Source: Cystobasidiopsis lactophilus
Lineage: Eukaryota; Basidiomycota; Agaricostilbomycetes; Agaricostilbales; Chionosphaeraceae
Direction of reading: 5' to 3'
Assembly (NCBI GenBank): GCA_001599975.1
Contig: BCIO01000003.1
Coordinates: 186,001-250,000, forward strand
DNA length: 64,000 nt
Shown here: positions 11,389 to 22,695 of the stretch, in pieces
Numbering within the stretch: position 1 is the stretch's first letter
Layout of the letters: each line of letters starts with the position of its first letter
Position numbers and translations under genes: made by a program
Notes under the pieces: generated by a model
The model's database searches: none
Told to the model about the DNA's origin: nothing
What the model saw: only the letters and a program-made list of their open reading frames with translations

Positions 11389-11927
11389 CCGCTTCCCGTC
11401 TTGCTTTCATCGTTGTCACTCTGGGTTCGGGCACGAGCAATAGAGGTTCGTTTGTGGTCCTTACAAAATCAGCTCGGTGGCGGGCAGCTGATATTTGTGT
11501 GACCGCCGCACAGTGTTCTCGGGCATCTTGTCCATATCGTCTTCTTGTATCTTTGTCGTCGGCGACGACGTGTAATTGTCAGAGGTCAGTGGGCGCTACG
11601 AAAGAAGGAGCCACAAGCTCACTCTGCCGCCATGGTTCGCTGGACAGATTCCTTGTCATTTCGACTCCCAACCCGCTTCGCCTCCTGCCTTCTGCCACCG
11701 CCTTCCTCTGATGCTTATCATTGCGGACGTCCAACACTCAAAACCTGGCCAGAGACAGTTTTGGTCCACTTTGGACAAAACGGCAGACACGTTTTACGGC
11801 TTCTCGTTTTCCCTTTGTGTCTTGATACCAACCCTTTGCGGCTTCGCTTGGGTTCTGTAAGAACAGTGGCGATGTTTTGGGCTCTCGTTTCAAAAGGTGT
11901 CAACGCCATTGTCGTACTGTCCGGCAG
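10913..11927 (+). repeat. Tandem duplication, copy 1 (3' half of CRIPT and its flank)
   Basis: Starts at GGCAGCGTGCTTTC in the second CRIPT exon, covers the remaining CRIPT exons and introns, and continues about 540 bases past the stop codon to the segment ending GTCAACGCCATTGTCGTACT. The same order of sequence starts again at 11933, so the unit is about 1020 bases. Substitutions are spread over exons, introns and flank. Confidence 0.9.
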
Positions 11928-11932
11928 CGTGC

Positions 11933-12395
11933 TTTCGCAGTGCAGGTGGGTGTCGCCTGCTTTACATTACAGCTTCACAAGGCTGTACTTGAAGGTTGCC
12001 ATCACAGAAAATGCAAGAGCAAACTCAATAAACCGGGAGCGCAATATTGTCAGAGTGGGTGGCGGCACTTGACCTCATTCACTTTTGACGCTGAATGTCC
12101 TCCTTGACACCCTCACAGGCTGCTCGTACAAGGACGGCATTTGCTCAATGTGTGCGTCCCTGGCCTTGCCGCATCAGTTTCGAGCTAGAGCTGATATTGT
12201 ATCTGGGGTCTTGCAGGTGGTGGTGAGCGCTGGTCTTTACCTCATTCAGCTTCCAGACTGAATAAATTTGACGAAACGCTCACAGTGGTCGTTCTGAAGG
12301 ACAAGGTTCGTCCATTTGACTCCCTCTAAGCTCGTCCGAATGAGCTTAATGACAACTACAACGAACAGGCCCAGTACAAAATGTCGAGCAAATGA
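11933..12395 (+). pseudogene. 5'-truncated CRIPT copy (3' exons only)
   Basis: Contains intact-looking versions of the CRIPT 3' exons: the zinc-binding KCKSKLNKPGAQYCQ, CSYKDGICSMCG and the C-terminal AQYKMSSK with a TGA at 12393-12395. It lacks the first exon and most of the second, and no start codon or promoter of its own was found. The splice sites look usable and the changes seen in the exons are few. It could therefore serve as an alternative 3' end for the upstream gene, but by itself it is a fragment. Confidence 0.75.
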
Positions 12396-12398
12396 CCG

Positions 12399-12417
12399 CC
12401 CCCCCCCCCCCCCCCCC
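12399..12417 (+). repeat. Run of 19 cytosines
   Basis: A perfect homopolymer of 19 C lies just after the stop codon of the truncated CRIPT copy. The matching place in copy 1 has a mixed pyrimidine-rich sequence, so the run arose or expanded after the duplication, or is an assembly artefact. Confidence 0.9.
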
Positions 12418-12967
12418 TTCATCGTTGTCGCTCTGGGTTCGGGCACGGGCACTAGAGGTTCGTTTGTGGTCCTTACAAAATCAGCTCGGTGGCGGGCAGC
12501 TGATATTTAGGGTGACCGACGAACAGTGTTCTCGGGCATCTTGCCCATATCGTCGTCTTGTATCTTTGTCGTCAGTAACGACGTGTAATTGTCAGAGGTC
12601 AGTGGGCGCTACCAAAGAAGGAGCCACAGCTCACTCTTCGTTCTGAGCCCCACGACAGATTCCTTGTCATTTCCACTCCCAGCCCGCCTTGCCTCCTCCC
12701 CTTCTGCCACCGCCTTCCTCCGGTGCTTAACATACCGTCCGTCTAGCACCCCAAAAACCTGGGTAGAGACAGTTTTGGACCGCTTTGGACAAAACGGCAG
12801 ACACGTTTGACGGCTTCTCGTTTTCACTTCATGTCTTGATACGACCCCTTTGTGGCTTCGCTTGGGTTCTGTAAGAACACTGGGCGATGTTTTGGGCTCT
12901 CGTTTCAAAAGGTGTCAACGCCACTGTCGTACCGTTCCTCTTTGCACCTCTTCCCCCAACTAGCATC

Positions 12968-13701
12968 ATGCGCGCGATGACGGTCATCTGCCCCCTACTT
13001 GTTCTGATCTGGCTTGGCGTTATCGTCTCTGCCAGGACGCTGTCGCCCAACCAGGCGTGCTTGACCGACTTCGCCAAGGCCACCACCCAGTTTGCCCTCG
13101 TCTCCGAATCTGACGGTGCGGTTTGTTCGATCTTTCTGATCTGTACTCGATCTGAAGGGGTTGGACCTGTGCAGCTACCAAAGGCTGGGTCCCGAAAAAC
13201 GGCATGCTCGTCTACGACACCGTCACCTCCAACGATTTTACGCTCGTCCCGGTCGATAATGGCCACGCCTTTGCCTTTGTCTCAGTGTTCGTTGGAGTCC
13301 TTTTTCCTCGTTTTTGAGCGGCCTGTTGACCTTGGAATCAGGTCGGCAAGCACATCGGCCAACGCTCCCATTTGCGTCCGCAAGAGCGGTTGGCAGCAAC
13401 TCGCCCTGGTTAGCTGCCCAACCGTCTTCAAAGGTGCAGTCAACAGGGACACCCGCTTCCCTCTCTACTGCGACGTCTGCTCGGACGCGGCCCCGCCCTC
13501 CAAGTGCTGGATCCAGAGCTACGTCTTGCAAGGCGGCTGCTATGGCTACGACTCGGGCAAGGGCAACGGCCTGCAGCTGCAGAACTGCAACACCACTACG
13601 GATACCCAGCAGGTGAGCTGTCATCGCTTTCCTTGGTCTGTGTGTCTCGTCGGCTCAGCCTCTTGAGCGCACAGCAAGTGTTCCAATTCGCAGTCAAATA
13701 G
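12968..13701 (+). CDS. Small secreted cysteine-containing protein, paralogue 1
   Basis: The ATG at 12968 opens a signal peptide (hydrophobic core ICPLLVLIWLGVIVSA) followed by LSPNQAC. Exon 2 carries ATKGWVPKNGMLVYD. Exon 3 carries ICVRKSGWQQLALVSCPTV, then FPLYCDVC, PPSKCWIQS, GGCYGYDSG and LQNCNTTTDTQQ. A tiny last exon gives QVFQFAVK. Introns begin with GT and end with AG and keep the frame. Two close paralogues with the same exon plan lie at 14357 and 24192. About eight cysteines are kept, so disulfide-stabilised secretion is likely. No known domain was recognised. Such families often hold effectors or cell-wall proteins, but function here is not known. Confidence 0.82.
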
Positions 13702-14356
13702 GCCCTGTGGCATGCTTTCGAGAGTGCTCTTGTACAATAATAGGCTTTACTATAATGGACCTTTGACACTTGATGACGCCAAGAAACTCGCCTGGCGCCG
13801 AAAAGACTGGTTGTACTCAAGCGAGCAACTCCGCTGCAATGGAGAAGAATCGCCCGCAGATGCTGATCGCCGGATCCAATGGCTGCGATTTGAGTGTTTA
13901 CTACATGACAACATGTGGCCTGCACCTCGTCATGAACACGGAAGGCGCGCGGCAGGTCGGCCGCAGGATGTGTCGGGTTTCTGTCGCCATTAGTCTCTTC
14001 GCCTAGTGCTCCTACGCCTTCAAAGTGTTCTTTAGTATGCACAATCCTGCAGGGTAGAAGGCGCCTGGCAGCTTTAGCTCAGCGCTTGAAGTGCTCTAGC
14101 CTTGCGGCTGTGATTCTGCCGCGTCCTTCTTCGGCCCTCCAAAAAATTAGGTGTGGCGTTCGTATCACGTCTGGAAATGTTCTGGCATGTTTGAAGTGGA
14201 GGCTGAAGCGCGAGACCAGTCCATAAACTTCCGATAGAAGGCGTTCCCTGCCCGTCCTGTCCTCACTGTGCTTGGTTCAACGCCACCCAACAAGTTTGTT
14301 TCATGCTGTAGGGCCCTCTTTGCGGCTCACTGCCGTTCTTGCGCCTGATCCACACC
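13702..14356. other. Intergenic between two secreted-protein paralogues
   Basis: No gene is supported. Open frames of about 80-90 codons exist in several frames with no protein signature. The region should hold the 3' end of paralogue 1 and the promoter of paralogue 2. Confidence 0.45.
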
Positions 14357-15101
14357 ATGACCCTCCTCCGTGGAATCGTTATCGCGCTCTTGATCCCCTG
14401 CGGCTCCCTGTTTGCCTATGCGGCCGATCTCTCGCCTAACCAAGACTGCATCGTTTCCTTCGCGAAGGCCAACTCAAAGTTCTCAATTGCTTCCGAGGCC
14501 GATCGTAAGTAGATTGCACCCCATTCTTGAGTCGCTTTTCTTTTCTGAACTGGGTAACGACAGCCACGAAGGGCTGGGTCCAGCAAGACGGCTTCATAGT
14601 CTACGACACTCTCAAGACCAATGACTTCATGCTCCACTCTGTCGAAAATGGAGAAGCCTGGGCTTTTCACTCCTAGTGAGTCTGCAGTGACTCCTCCAGA
14701 ATCTCGTTGCTCAAACCCATGTGCAGCTCCAGCAGTCCTGATGCTTGGCCAATGTGTATCAGAAAAGACGGCTACCACGAACTCACCGTTGCTCCTTGCC
14801 CGACTGTCACGCAAGGCACCGTCCGAAGCGACTTCGAGTTCCCCATCTACTGCGACACTTGCACTGCGGATGCACCGCCTTCCAAATGCTGTATCCAATC
14901 CATCACGACCGTTGGCGGCTGCTTTGGCCCTGACACCAGCATGAAAAATGATGGGGGCGGACCGGCCAGCGTCATTCAGCTGCTCAACTGCAACTCTACC
15001 ACGGCGACTCAGCAGGTGAGTTCATTCTGACAGTTGTTGCACTTTTCTCTGATCTGCTGGTTCGATTGTCACAGCAAGTCTTTCAGTTCAAGGTCCTCTG
15101 A
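14357..15101 (+). CDS. Small secreted cysteine-containing protein, paralogue 2
   Basis: Starts with a signal peptide (LLRGIVIALLIPCGSLF core) and LSPNQDCIVSFAKANSKF. Exon 2 gives TKGWVQQDGFIVYDTLKTND. Exon 3 gives CIRKDGYHELTVAPCP, FPIYCDTC, APPSKCCIQS, GGCFGPDTS and LLNCNSTTATQQ. The final short exon is QVFQFKVL, ending with TGA at 15099-15101. The exon plan and cysteine spacing match the paralogues at 12968 and 24192. The adjacent position to paralogue 1 suggests tandem duplication. The protein is presumably exported; role unknown. Confidence 0.82.
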
Positions 15102-15312
15102 GCGCCACCTCTTTCTTTCACGCGCAGTGGATGTAAATGCAGCTGCTTGTACTGATTTTCGCCGATCAATGCAATACATGAATGAGTCGCCATCATGCAG
15201 TGCGCTTGAAGAGCCTACCTATTAGGGGCTTCGCCACCGCCCACAGTTTGGTGCGAGCCCGCCGCCCGCGCCACTCACAGGAGGCTTTTGCTCTTGAACT
15301 GTTCCGAATGCG

Positions 15313-16501
15313 ATGCCAAACGTTCCTCAACTTCCTATTGAGCTTATTGAGCGGATAATAGGATACGTCGAGGAGCCTTCTCTCGCTTTGTCGTTCCTGT
15401 GTCGAGCAACGCTTCCGGCGGTGCGATCGAGGCTCTTCTCTTCCATTGTTCTCCCGCACTATGCCACGACGAACGAAAACGCAGAACAACTCGTCCGCAC
15501 TTTGACCGAGGACGAGAGCAAAGGGCTTTGCGACCTTGTGCGAGGGCTGGAGTGCAAGCCGGTCAGCCGCGGTTACGAGGAAAGGGTCGTGCGGGTGGTT
15601 GGCGCCCATTGCCGGTACTTGGAAAAGCTTTGCCTTCGCGAGTGCTCGCATGAGGTCAGCAGATGGCTCGCCACGGTGAGCTTGGCTTTCTGTTGGGCAA
15701 GCAGCATCGCCGAGCTGACCTCCATCTGTGGCCATCGCGCAGGGAGCCTGGCACTCAGCGTCTTTTGCGTCTCTTAAGATCCTCCACGTTGACGGTACTC
15801 AACTTCACCCGCTATCCATCGTCCCGCTGTTCGATTTGCTCGTGCACTTCCCGGCGGTCTCTGCCCTTTCTTTGAAATACCTCGACTTCTATTTTATCCG
15901 CCTCCGTCCTCTACCTCCAATCTCGTCTCTGCGCATCGAAAGTTCAACAGGCCAAAAAATGGCTGATGGCAATCCGTTTTTATCTTCTTCTCTGCGCCGA
16001 CTAGCTCTAGTCAATCTAGAGGTGCAGGACGAGGCGGACGTCATTACTGCTGTCGGGGGGAAGTCGGTCCAAGATTTGGAGGTGCCCACTACTACGAGCC
16101 TTTTCTATGCCAGTGACCTGCCGCCAATCGGGCTGCTAACAACTCTCCGGGTCTTGCGTCTCACCTTCACCGGCTTCTTCAACGGCGACATCTCCCGTTG
16201 TCTGGCATATGTCAATCTTCTAGCCTCACTGCAGAAGCTTGTTATCACGGGTGAACAGTGGCATGACCACGTTGTGGCCGAAGACGGCTTGGATGAGGGG
16301 AACTTAGGGCAAGAAGGCGAACTATCAATTGCGCTGGCCGACCTTAGCATCCTTCCCAACTTGCAAGAGCTTCATCGACTTCCGCACTCAATTCGCACCA
16401 TATCGCTCCACCGGATCCCGGCAAGGCCTGCATTGAAGGTCTTCCTGGGGTTTGAAGGGTGGAGGAGATTTGGCCTCGGGGCGCCGGTGGCGGAGCGGTG
16501 A
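15313..16501 (+). CDS. F-box-like / leucine-rich protein, array member A
   Basis: Two exons, 15313-15675 and 15743-16501, give 373 residues. The N-terminus reads LPIELIERIIGYVEE with a following FLCRATLPAVRSRLFSSI, the helix pattern of an F-box-like motif. The rest is rich in leucine with repeats of the L-x-x-L-x-L type, for example SLRRLALVNLE and LRVLRLTF, resembling leucine-rich repeats. F-box proteins usually link substrates to SCF ubiquitin ligases through Skp1. Whether this one binds Skp1 cannot be seen. The intron falls after WLAT, the same place as in the six following paralogues. Confidence 0.78.
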
Positions 16502-16916
16502 TGCCGCAGATGCAAGCGTGGACTACCGCCAATGGCATGGCAAAAGGGCACAAGCGAGCTGTTGCGGCTGTGTGTGTCGGGGATCTGGGATCGGTTTCTC
16601 AGAGCTAGCGTGGCAGCAATTGCTGTCGAGCCTGTAGATCCTTGTTGCGCACCACCCTCTCGTCTACTTTGCATCCATCATGAGTTGATGCCCACGAGTT
16701 GCTAGTGAGGGCACCGCAGATATCTTGAGAGTTTCGCCACTCTTGCTCCCAAGCATGCTCCGCTTCACCCTCAACTTGTTGTTCCAGCTCATACAACTGA
16801 TCCTCCTAGTCCTTCTCAGCTTGATCCTTGGCCTGATCGAGGTCATCGAAGCCGGCTCAAACAGTCCACCAAGCGAACCCGCGCAATTTGAAGCGCCCGT
16901 CCAAGTAGCAAGAGCC
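16502..16916. other. Intergenic, with an in-frame hydrophobic extension of the next gene
   Basis: No separate gene is seen. From 16755 an ATG opens a frame that runs without a stop into array member B and encodes a strongly hydrophobic segment (LLFQLIQLILLVLLSLILGL) followed by a proline-rich linker. No other array member shows such an extension, so the paralogue-like start at 16917 is preferred. Confidence 0.5.
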
Positions 16917-18080
16917 ATGGCCCCGTCGAGCGCCGCTCAGCTTCCTCTTGAAGTTCTTGAAAAAGTCATCGCCTTTCTCGATAACCCAACAGATAGCTTC
17001 AGCTTCTTGTCAAAAGGCACCCTTTTTGCGATCCGCTCCCGTTTGTTCTCCTCTATCCGCCTCTCTACCTTGCGGTCTCCTGTGCGACGCCAAATGCTAG
17101 CCCGAACGCTTCTTGACGGGGCTGGAGGTCGGATTGTCGCCGGCATGGTCAAAGAGCTGGAGTGCAAGCTGCTCAAAAACGCCGACGATGATGATGAACG
17201 GGTGGTGCGGGCGGCCGGACTGTACTGCCTCAACCTCCAAAAGCTTGTTCTTCGAGAATGTTTCTACCGGGAACTAAGGTGGATCGCCTCATGGCTCGAA
17301 TCCGTAGGTGCGACGAGGTTTCTCGAGCGGAAAGTCTCATATGTACGGCCGAGCTGGGAACAGGCAGCCTGGCTTCCTCACCTGTTGCCTTTCTCCGCCC
17401 TGACTGTGTTGGAGCTTGAGGGTCAACCAGAGAGCAGCATTTGGGCTGAACTGGTGTTTCGGCTGCTCGCACGTCTCCGAGCGGTTTCAACGCTCGCCCT
17501 GAAGTACGTCTACTTCGGACCAATTGATACTCTCCCCCCTCTATCTCCGATACAATCCTTGCGCCTGGAAGAGGCACGAGGACCGGGCTTGGTGCTCAGC
17601 CACTCCCTCCTCTCGCCAACATTACGCAGCTTGGCGCTCGTCGACACGGCGCACCAAGCTGACATCCTTGCGGCCGTTCCTGGCGATCAGCTAGATACGC
17701 TAGAGCTTTGGACCACCCACCTGTTCGCCCCCCGCGACTTCCCGGCTGTCAGCCAACATAGCGCCCTCCGGATTTTGCGGCTTCACGCGGCGACACTGTA
17801 CGGCAGCGATCTTATCGACTGTCTTTGCCACGTCCCGCTTCCCGACTCTTTGGAGTATTTCGCCTTCGATGGAGACTACTGGGACGATGACGAAATAGAA
17901 GGGATCGATGGGCAAGAACTGACGCGCATCTTTTCCGACGCCGGCTTCCTACCCCACTTACTGGAGCTCAGCTCTCTAGCGCCAGCTAACGGCGCTAGGT
18001 TCGCACATACGATCAAAACCAGGCCCAATTTGCGCTGCTTCTTCAGCTTCGAGCAACAGGCGGAGATTGACCTCGCGTAG
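16917..18080 (+). CDS. F-box-like / leucine-rich protein, array member B
   Basis: The model is 16917-17303 and 17364-18080, 367 residues. The 60-base intron would also read through in frame, but its position matches that of the paralogues. The start reads AAQLPLEVLEKVIAFLDN with FLSKGTLFAIRSRLFSSI, the shared F-box-like head. The body has LALKYVYFGP, IQSLRLEEARGPG and SPTLRSLALVD, the repeated leucine pattern of the family. An in-frame ATG at 16755 would add about 54 residues with a membrane-spanning segment, so a membrane-anchored form is possible. Confidence 0.78.
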   Translation: MAPSSAAQLPLEVLEKVIAFLDNPTDSFSFLSKGTLFAIRSRLFSSIRLSTLRSPVRRQMLARTLLDGAGGRIVAGMVKELECKLLKNADDDDERVVRAAGLYCLNLQKLVLRECFYRELRWIASWLESVGATRFLERKVSYVRPSWEQAAWLPHLLPFSALTVLELEGQPESSIWAELVFRLLARLRAVSTLALKYVYFGPIDTLPPLSPIQSLRLEEARGPGLVLSHSLLSPTLRSLALVDTAHQADILAAVPGDQLDTLELWTTHLFAPRDFPAVSQHSALRILRLHAATLYGSDLIDCLCHVPLPDSLEYFAFDGDYWDDDEIEGIDGQELTRIFSDAGFLPHLLELSSLAPANGARFAHTIKTRPNLRCFFSFEQQAEIDLA

Positions 18081-18374
18081 ACAGCGCTTGATCAGGGACA
18101 GAGGGGGTTTTGTGGTGGACACCCATGCTTTCTGGACTCTTCTTGATACCGGTACTGGGCGGATCGCAGGCTCGTTGTGGGACAGTGGACCGGGTTTCAA
18201 CTCGGAGAGGTTGTGTGGTGGGAGCGAGGGTTGCAGAATTTGTCCTTCATTGTAGTACGAATCCTGCTTTTTGTGGTAGCCCAGATCTGTCAAAGTCCAC
18301 GAGTCGCCTACCAAGATTTGAGTAGCACCAAGCTCGTTTTGCCACTCTTGCTCCGGAACGGCCCATCCTGATCC

Positions 18375-19575
18375 ATGGCGACATCAAGTGCTGCCCAGCT
18401 TCCTGTTGAAGTCCTGGAGAAAATCATCACCTTCCTTGAGGCGCCATCGGATGCTTTGAGCTTTCTATGCAGGGGCACCCTCTACGCGATCCGCCGCCGG
18501 TGTTACTCTTCGATCCGGCTGGCAAGCCTGTCCTCTCCAGCACGGCGCGAAAACCTCGCCAGGACCCTTCTCGATCCCAATTGCACCCTTTTAGCCGGCC
18601 TGATTGAAGAGCTGGAGCACAAGCTGATTGGGGAGGGCGACCACAGTGGCGGCGGCGAGTTCGACGACAACAGAGTTGTACGAACAGCTGGGCTACGCTG
18701 TGGCAGGTTACACCGCCTCCATCTTCTGGAGAGCTCCTGGAGTGCGTTGCTTTGGTTTGTTTCCTGGCTGGACCTTGTAAGTGGAAGGCGGACTACTGCC
18801 ACGCTTTTGAACCTCAACGCACGATCGCCCAACGCAGATGCGCTCCCTTCCCCATCCGCCTCCCTTTTGCGCCTTGACCTGCTTGGAGATCGAAAGCCTC
18901 GAGTATGCACCAGTCAGAGCCGAGCTGGTGTTCCGGCTGCTTCGGCGGCTTCCCTCGGTTTCAACGCTCGCCCTGAAGAGCATCCGTTTCAACGAGCCAC
19001 CCAACCCGCTTCCATCCGTGCCACCATTGATATCATTGCGTCTAGAAGACGTGCATGGGCCTGGCTTAAGCAACGAAGACGACAACCCACTCCTTGCACG
19101 CACGCTGCGCCGTCTAGCCCTTGTCTGTTTAGGGGCCCATCTCAACATCTTAGGCGGCTTCACTGGAGCCAGCCTTCAAGAACTCGAGTATTCCACATCC
19201 TCCATCTTCGGCACCAACCGACCCCCCGAGTTTGGCCACTTCACTGCTCTTCGAGTCTTACGGCTCACCTGGAGGACGCTACTCGACGACGACCTGATAG
19301 AATGCCTCCGAACGGTCCCGCTACCAGATCCTTTGGAATACCTGGCTTTCGATGGGGCTGATTGGGACACCAGCTATCAAGGGGTCGACCAAGAGGCACT
19401 CGAGCTCGTCTTTTCCGACGCTGGCTTCCTACCCAACTTGGTCGAGCTCAGCTCTCTCGCGCCTCCCAGCGCCCTGAAATATCCACACAGTATCGCATCA
19501 AGGCCTCACTTGCGTTGCTTCTTCGGATTTTCAGCAAGAGACGGACGGGCGATCCGTGGTGGACCTGGGGATTGA
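18375..19575 (+). CDS. F-box-like / leucine-rich protein, array member C
   Basis: Exons 18375-18776 and 18838-19575 give 379 residues. The head AAQLPVEVLEKIITFLEA and FLCRGTLYAIRRR are very close to member B, and so are STLALKSIRF, SLRLEDVHGPGL and the C-terminal LVELSSLAPP. B and C are probably the most recent pair in the array. The donor GTAAGT at 18777 sits after WLDL, the conserved intron place. Predicted to be a soluble F-box-like adaptor; target unknown. Confidence 0.8.
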
Positions 19576-19867
19576 GGCGAACCCAGCAGCCTGTTTCAAG
19601 GAAGCCGTCGCTTTCCTTTCTTGAGACTTTGGGGACAGATCAGGTGAGATTGATTCGTACGGCTGTAGAGCGACCAAGGTCTGACAGTGTGGTTGGCCTA
19701 ATAGACCGTCTGCATCGCCGTAGCCACCCACATTTCCTCCACTTGCTATTTGTAAACGCGATCCCACTGTCAAGAGTTGCTGTACAAATGAAGGAAACCG
19801 GCACTGGCCGTGGTGGAGCTCGGACCTCGTCACGACTCACAATTTCTTTTGTACTCGGACGGTCTCA

Positions 19868-21028
19868 ATGGCTCCCCCAAATGTGCCCCGTTTGCCTCCG
19901 GAGATCTTGGAGAAGATCATCTCTTACATTGAGGACCCAAACGAAGCGCTCGCCCTCCTCTCTCCATCTACTCTTTACGCCATTCGGGCGCGGCTCTATT
20001 CGACCGTCGTGCTTCCATTCGACCTGCAAATCGCCAGGAATGCCAGGAGCGCGCTGCTGGTCCAAACTTTACTTGAAAACGACGGCAACAACCCGCTGAT
20101 AGGACTGGTGAAGGAGCTGGAAGGGTGCCTGCTTGGGGGCCGGGACGGAGAGCTTCTTTGCACACTGACGGCGAAGTGCACCAACTTGGAAACGCTGAAG
20201 CTCCGGCATTGTTTCGAGCTGCACATGCGGTGGTTAGTTGAGGTGTGTAGTCATCCGAGATTGCGCAAGATTGAATGACTGAGCCATTAACAACCTCAGA
20301 AAGCCGCCCACGGGTCCTTCGCGACTCTGTCCACGCTCACGCTCGAAGGCAGCGACTACGACTCTCTTCTTCATGGATATGTGTTCTATCCTCTTGTGCC
20401 GCACCTGGCTTCGCTCTCGACCCTCAACTTGAAATGGGTCTTCATGGACGCTCCTGACGCCCTTTCCTCCTTGCCGCCCATCCGTGCTCTTCGCCTAGAA
20501 GAGACTTCAGGACCGAACATCGTCAATGGCAACCCTTTCCTCACTTCTACACTGCGGCACTTGGCGCTCGTCAACATGGACGCCGACACTCAGCTGGCCA
20601 TCTTGACCAAGCTTTCCGACAATCAGTTAGAGTATCTGGATATCAAGTGCGAGGACGATATCTTCATGACGGAGGGCATGTCGGGCCTGGCTGGCCACGC
20701 CTCTCTACGGGTGTTGCGCTGCACTTTTGGCCTACTGTCACCTGGCGACCTGGTCCACTGTTTGAACTCGGTCGAGCTCCCGCCTTCGTTAGAAGTGTTC
20801 ATTCTCAACGCTCTCAACTCGGCGGCCAATGAAGCTCTCGACATGCAAAGGTTGGCAGCCATCTTCGCCGACCAGAGCTTCCTACCCAACCTGCGCCGGC
20901 TGACAAACCTAGCCCCTCCTGAGATTGCCTCTACCTCCCAAGTGATCGATACACGTCCAAGCCTCGACTTTCAGGTCGGCTTTGAAGAGTGGGCGTTTTC
21001 TATGACAAAAGCTGCCCAGGTCGAATAA
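19868..21028 (+). CDS. F-box-like / leucine-rich protein, array member D
   Basis: Exons 19868-20242 and 20300-21028 give 367 residues. The head is VPRLPPEILEKIISYIED with LLSPSTLYAIRARLYSTV. The second exon starts with KAAHGSFATLSTLTLEG, the segment that follows the intron in every member. Later come SLPPIRALRLEETSGPN, STLRHLALVNMD and FLPNLRRLTNLAPPEIA. The intron donor is GTGTGT. No signal peptide or membrane segment is seen. Confidence 0.8.
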
Positions 21029-21226
21029 TGGGGTGTGAGGGGTGTTTGAGGCGAGGGCCCGGGAGGCTAAACCCCTAACGATCTGTATATGCTGGCCATA
21101 TGACGGCTCGTTGGTATCATGAACATTACCCTCTGCAACCACGACTCCTGTTCGAACGCTCGAGCCTCCGAGTCGAAAGTCGGATTCGCCACGGTGACTG
21201 CTGTTTTCCCAAACAGCCATTCTCCA

Positions 21227-22416
21227 ATGGACCTGAATCTCCGGCTTCCCATTGAAGTCATTGAGAAAATCATCGGCTACATCGAAGAGCAGGAGGACGT
21301 GCTGGCTTTGCTTTCTCGTGCGACCCTTTACTCGATACGCGCCTGGCTTTATTCGTCGATTGTGCTCTCGTCTCCCGAAGTAGCCTTTAAGTGTCACGAG
21401 CTGTTGGGCACTTTGAAGTGCGATGGTCGCGACGAACTTGCTCGCCTGGTCAAGGAACTCGATGTGGACGTGACCGGATCAAGGTTGAAGGACGGAGGGC
21501 TTGTTGGCGAGCTGGCGTCTCGATGCCCTGGTTTGGAAGTCTTGAGACTTAGACGTGGCTATGCCTTGAATCTACACTGGCTTGCAACTGTGAGTGATCG
21601 GGTCCGCTAAACGCAAAGCTTCGAGCTCAAATCCCGCCCAAACAGATCACTGCGGACCGCTCCAACTCCTTTTCAGCCTTGTCAACTCTCACACTAGAAG
21701 GCAATGCATCGTTCTATCCGCTTTACGCTGATCGATTCTTGCCCTTTCTCGGATACTTGCTTGCCCTTTCAACGCTCCGCCTGCGCTGGATCCACTTCGA
21801 TGCAGCACTGGGTGACTTGCAGCCCTTGCCCCCCATTCAAAATCTCCATTTGGAAGAAATTAAAGGGCCTGGAGCCGTCAGCCACAATCCCCTCTTGTCT
21901 TCCTCGCTGCATCGCCTTTCTCTCATTAGATTGGAAGGGTCAATTCAATTCGGCATGTTGGATAAATTCAAGGGCAGCCAGCTGGAGCATCTGGAAATGG
22001 AAGACAGTATGAGCTTTCACCTTATGGCCTATGAGACGCAAAATCTCGCCTACCTCAAGTCTCTGCGCATTTTGCGGTTGAATTTCAGCGACACCAGCTC
22101 CAGCGACCTGTTGCAACTCTTGCAGCTGCCACAGCTTCCACAGTCTTTGGAAGTCATCTGCATTTCTGGTCTCACCTGGGTCGGAGGGTATGAAGACAGC
22201 CTCGTGCCAGAGTTTGGACGCCTTTTTGCCGACTTGGCCTTCCTCCCGATCCTCAAGCTGTTGACGAGCTTGGCTCCTCCGACAGTCGCCCCCACTACCC
22301 ACCAAATTGTCTCACGGCCGGGACTAACCTTTGTCTTCGGCTTCCAAGAGTCGGACGATGACGGGTCCGAAGAAGGGACGGATTCAGAGGCAGGATCTGG
22401 ATCGGAATCGGAGTGA
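21227..22416 (+). CDS. F-box-like / leucine-rich protein, array member E
   Basis: Exons 21227-21589 and 21646-22416 give 377 residues. The start MDLNLRLPIEVIEKIIGYIEE matches the family head. An upstream in-frame ATG at 21119 would add 36 residues without family similarity and is less likely. The body has LPPIQNLHLEEIKGPG and SSSLHRLSLIRLEG. The C-terminus carries a serine and acidic tail (ESDDDGSEEGTDSEAGSGSE), which is absent in A-D but reappears out of frame after member F. Confidence 0.79.
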
Positions 22417-22695
22417 CGAGGCGGGCAAGAGAAACCAATTTCTGAAGAGTTGTGCTTGGACGCCAGCGCACACAGGCATCAGAGTTGGTGGAGGGACCAG
22501 GGGCCCATGCTTACTTTTTTGCCACCCGCGCCGCCGACCTTTCTGGGGACTTTCCTACTTGGGTTCGGCAATAATAACGATCATTTGTAGTCTCATCAGC
22601 CCTTGCAGGCCGTACGCCACACCCATCACTTGACGCCCTCGCTCTTAGCGGTCAGGGGCCGTCGAGTCAATTCTTTTGCTCCCAAACCGCGCTCG

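Larger units (their letters stand above)
11933..12933 (+). repeat. Tandem duplication, copy 2
   Basis: Same order as copy 1: the CRIPT 3' exons, their introns, and the downstream flank with the GTTTTGGGCTCTCGTTTC segment near its end. Copy 2 differs by scattered base changes and by a run of 19 C (12399-12417) that replaces the corresponding pyrimidine-rich bases of copy 1. It stops just before the first secreted-protein gene. Confidence 0.9.

Noticed and set aside
10913-12933. Transposon or terminal-repeat element
   Set aside because: The two copies are direct and adjacent, contain host exons, and show no inverted ends or target-site duplication.
13712-13993. 93-codon open frame between secreted-protein genes
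   Set aside because: No similarity to the paralogues and no signal peptide. The overlapping frames are equally open.
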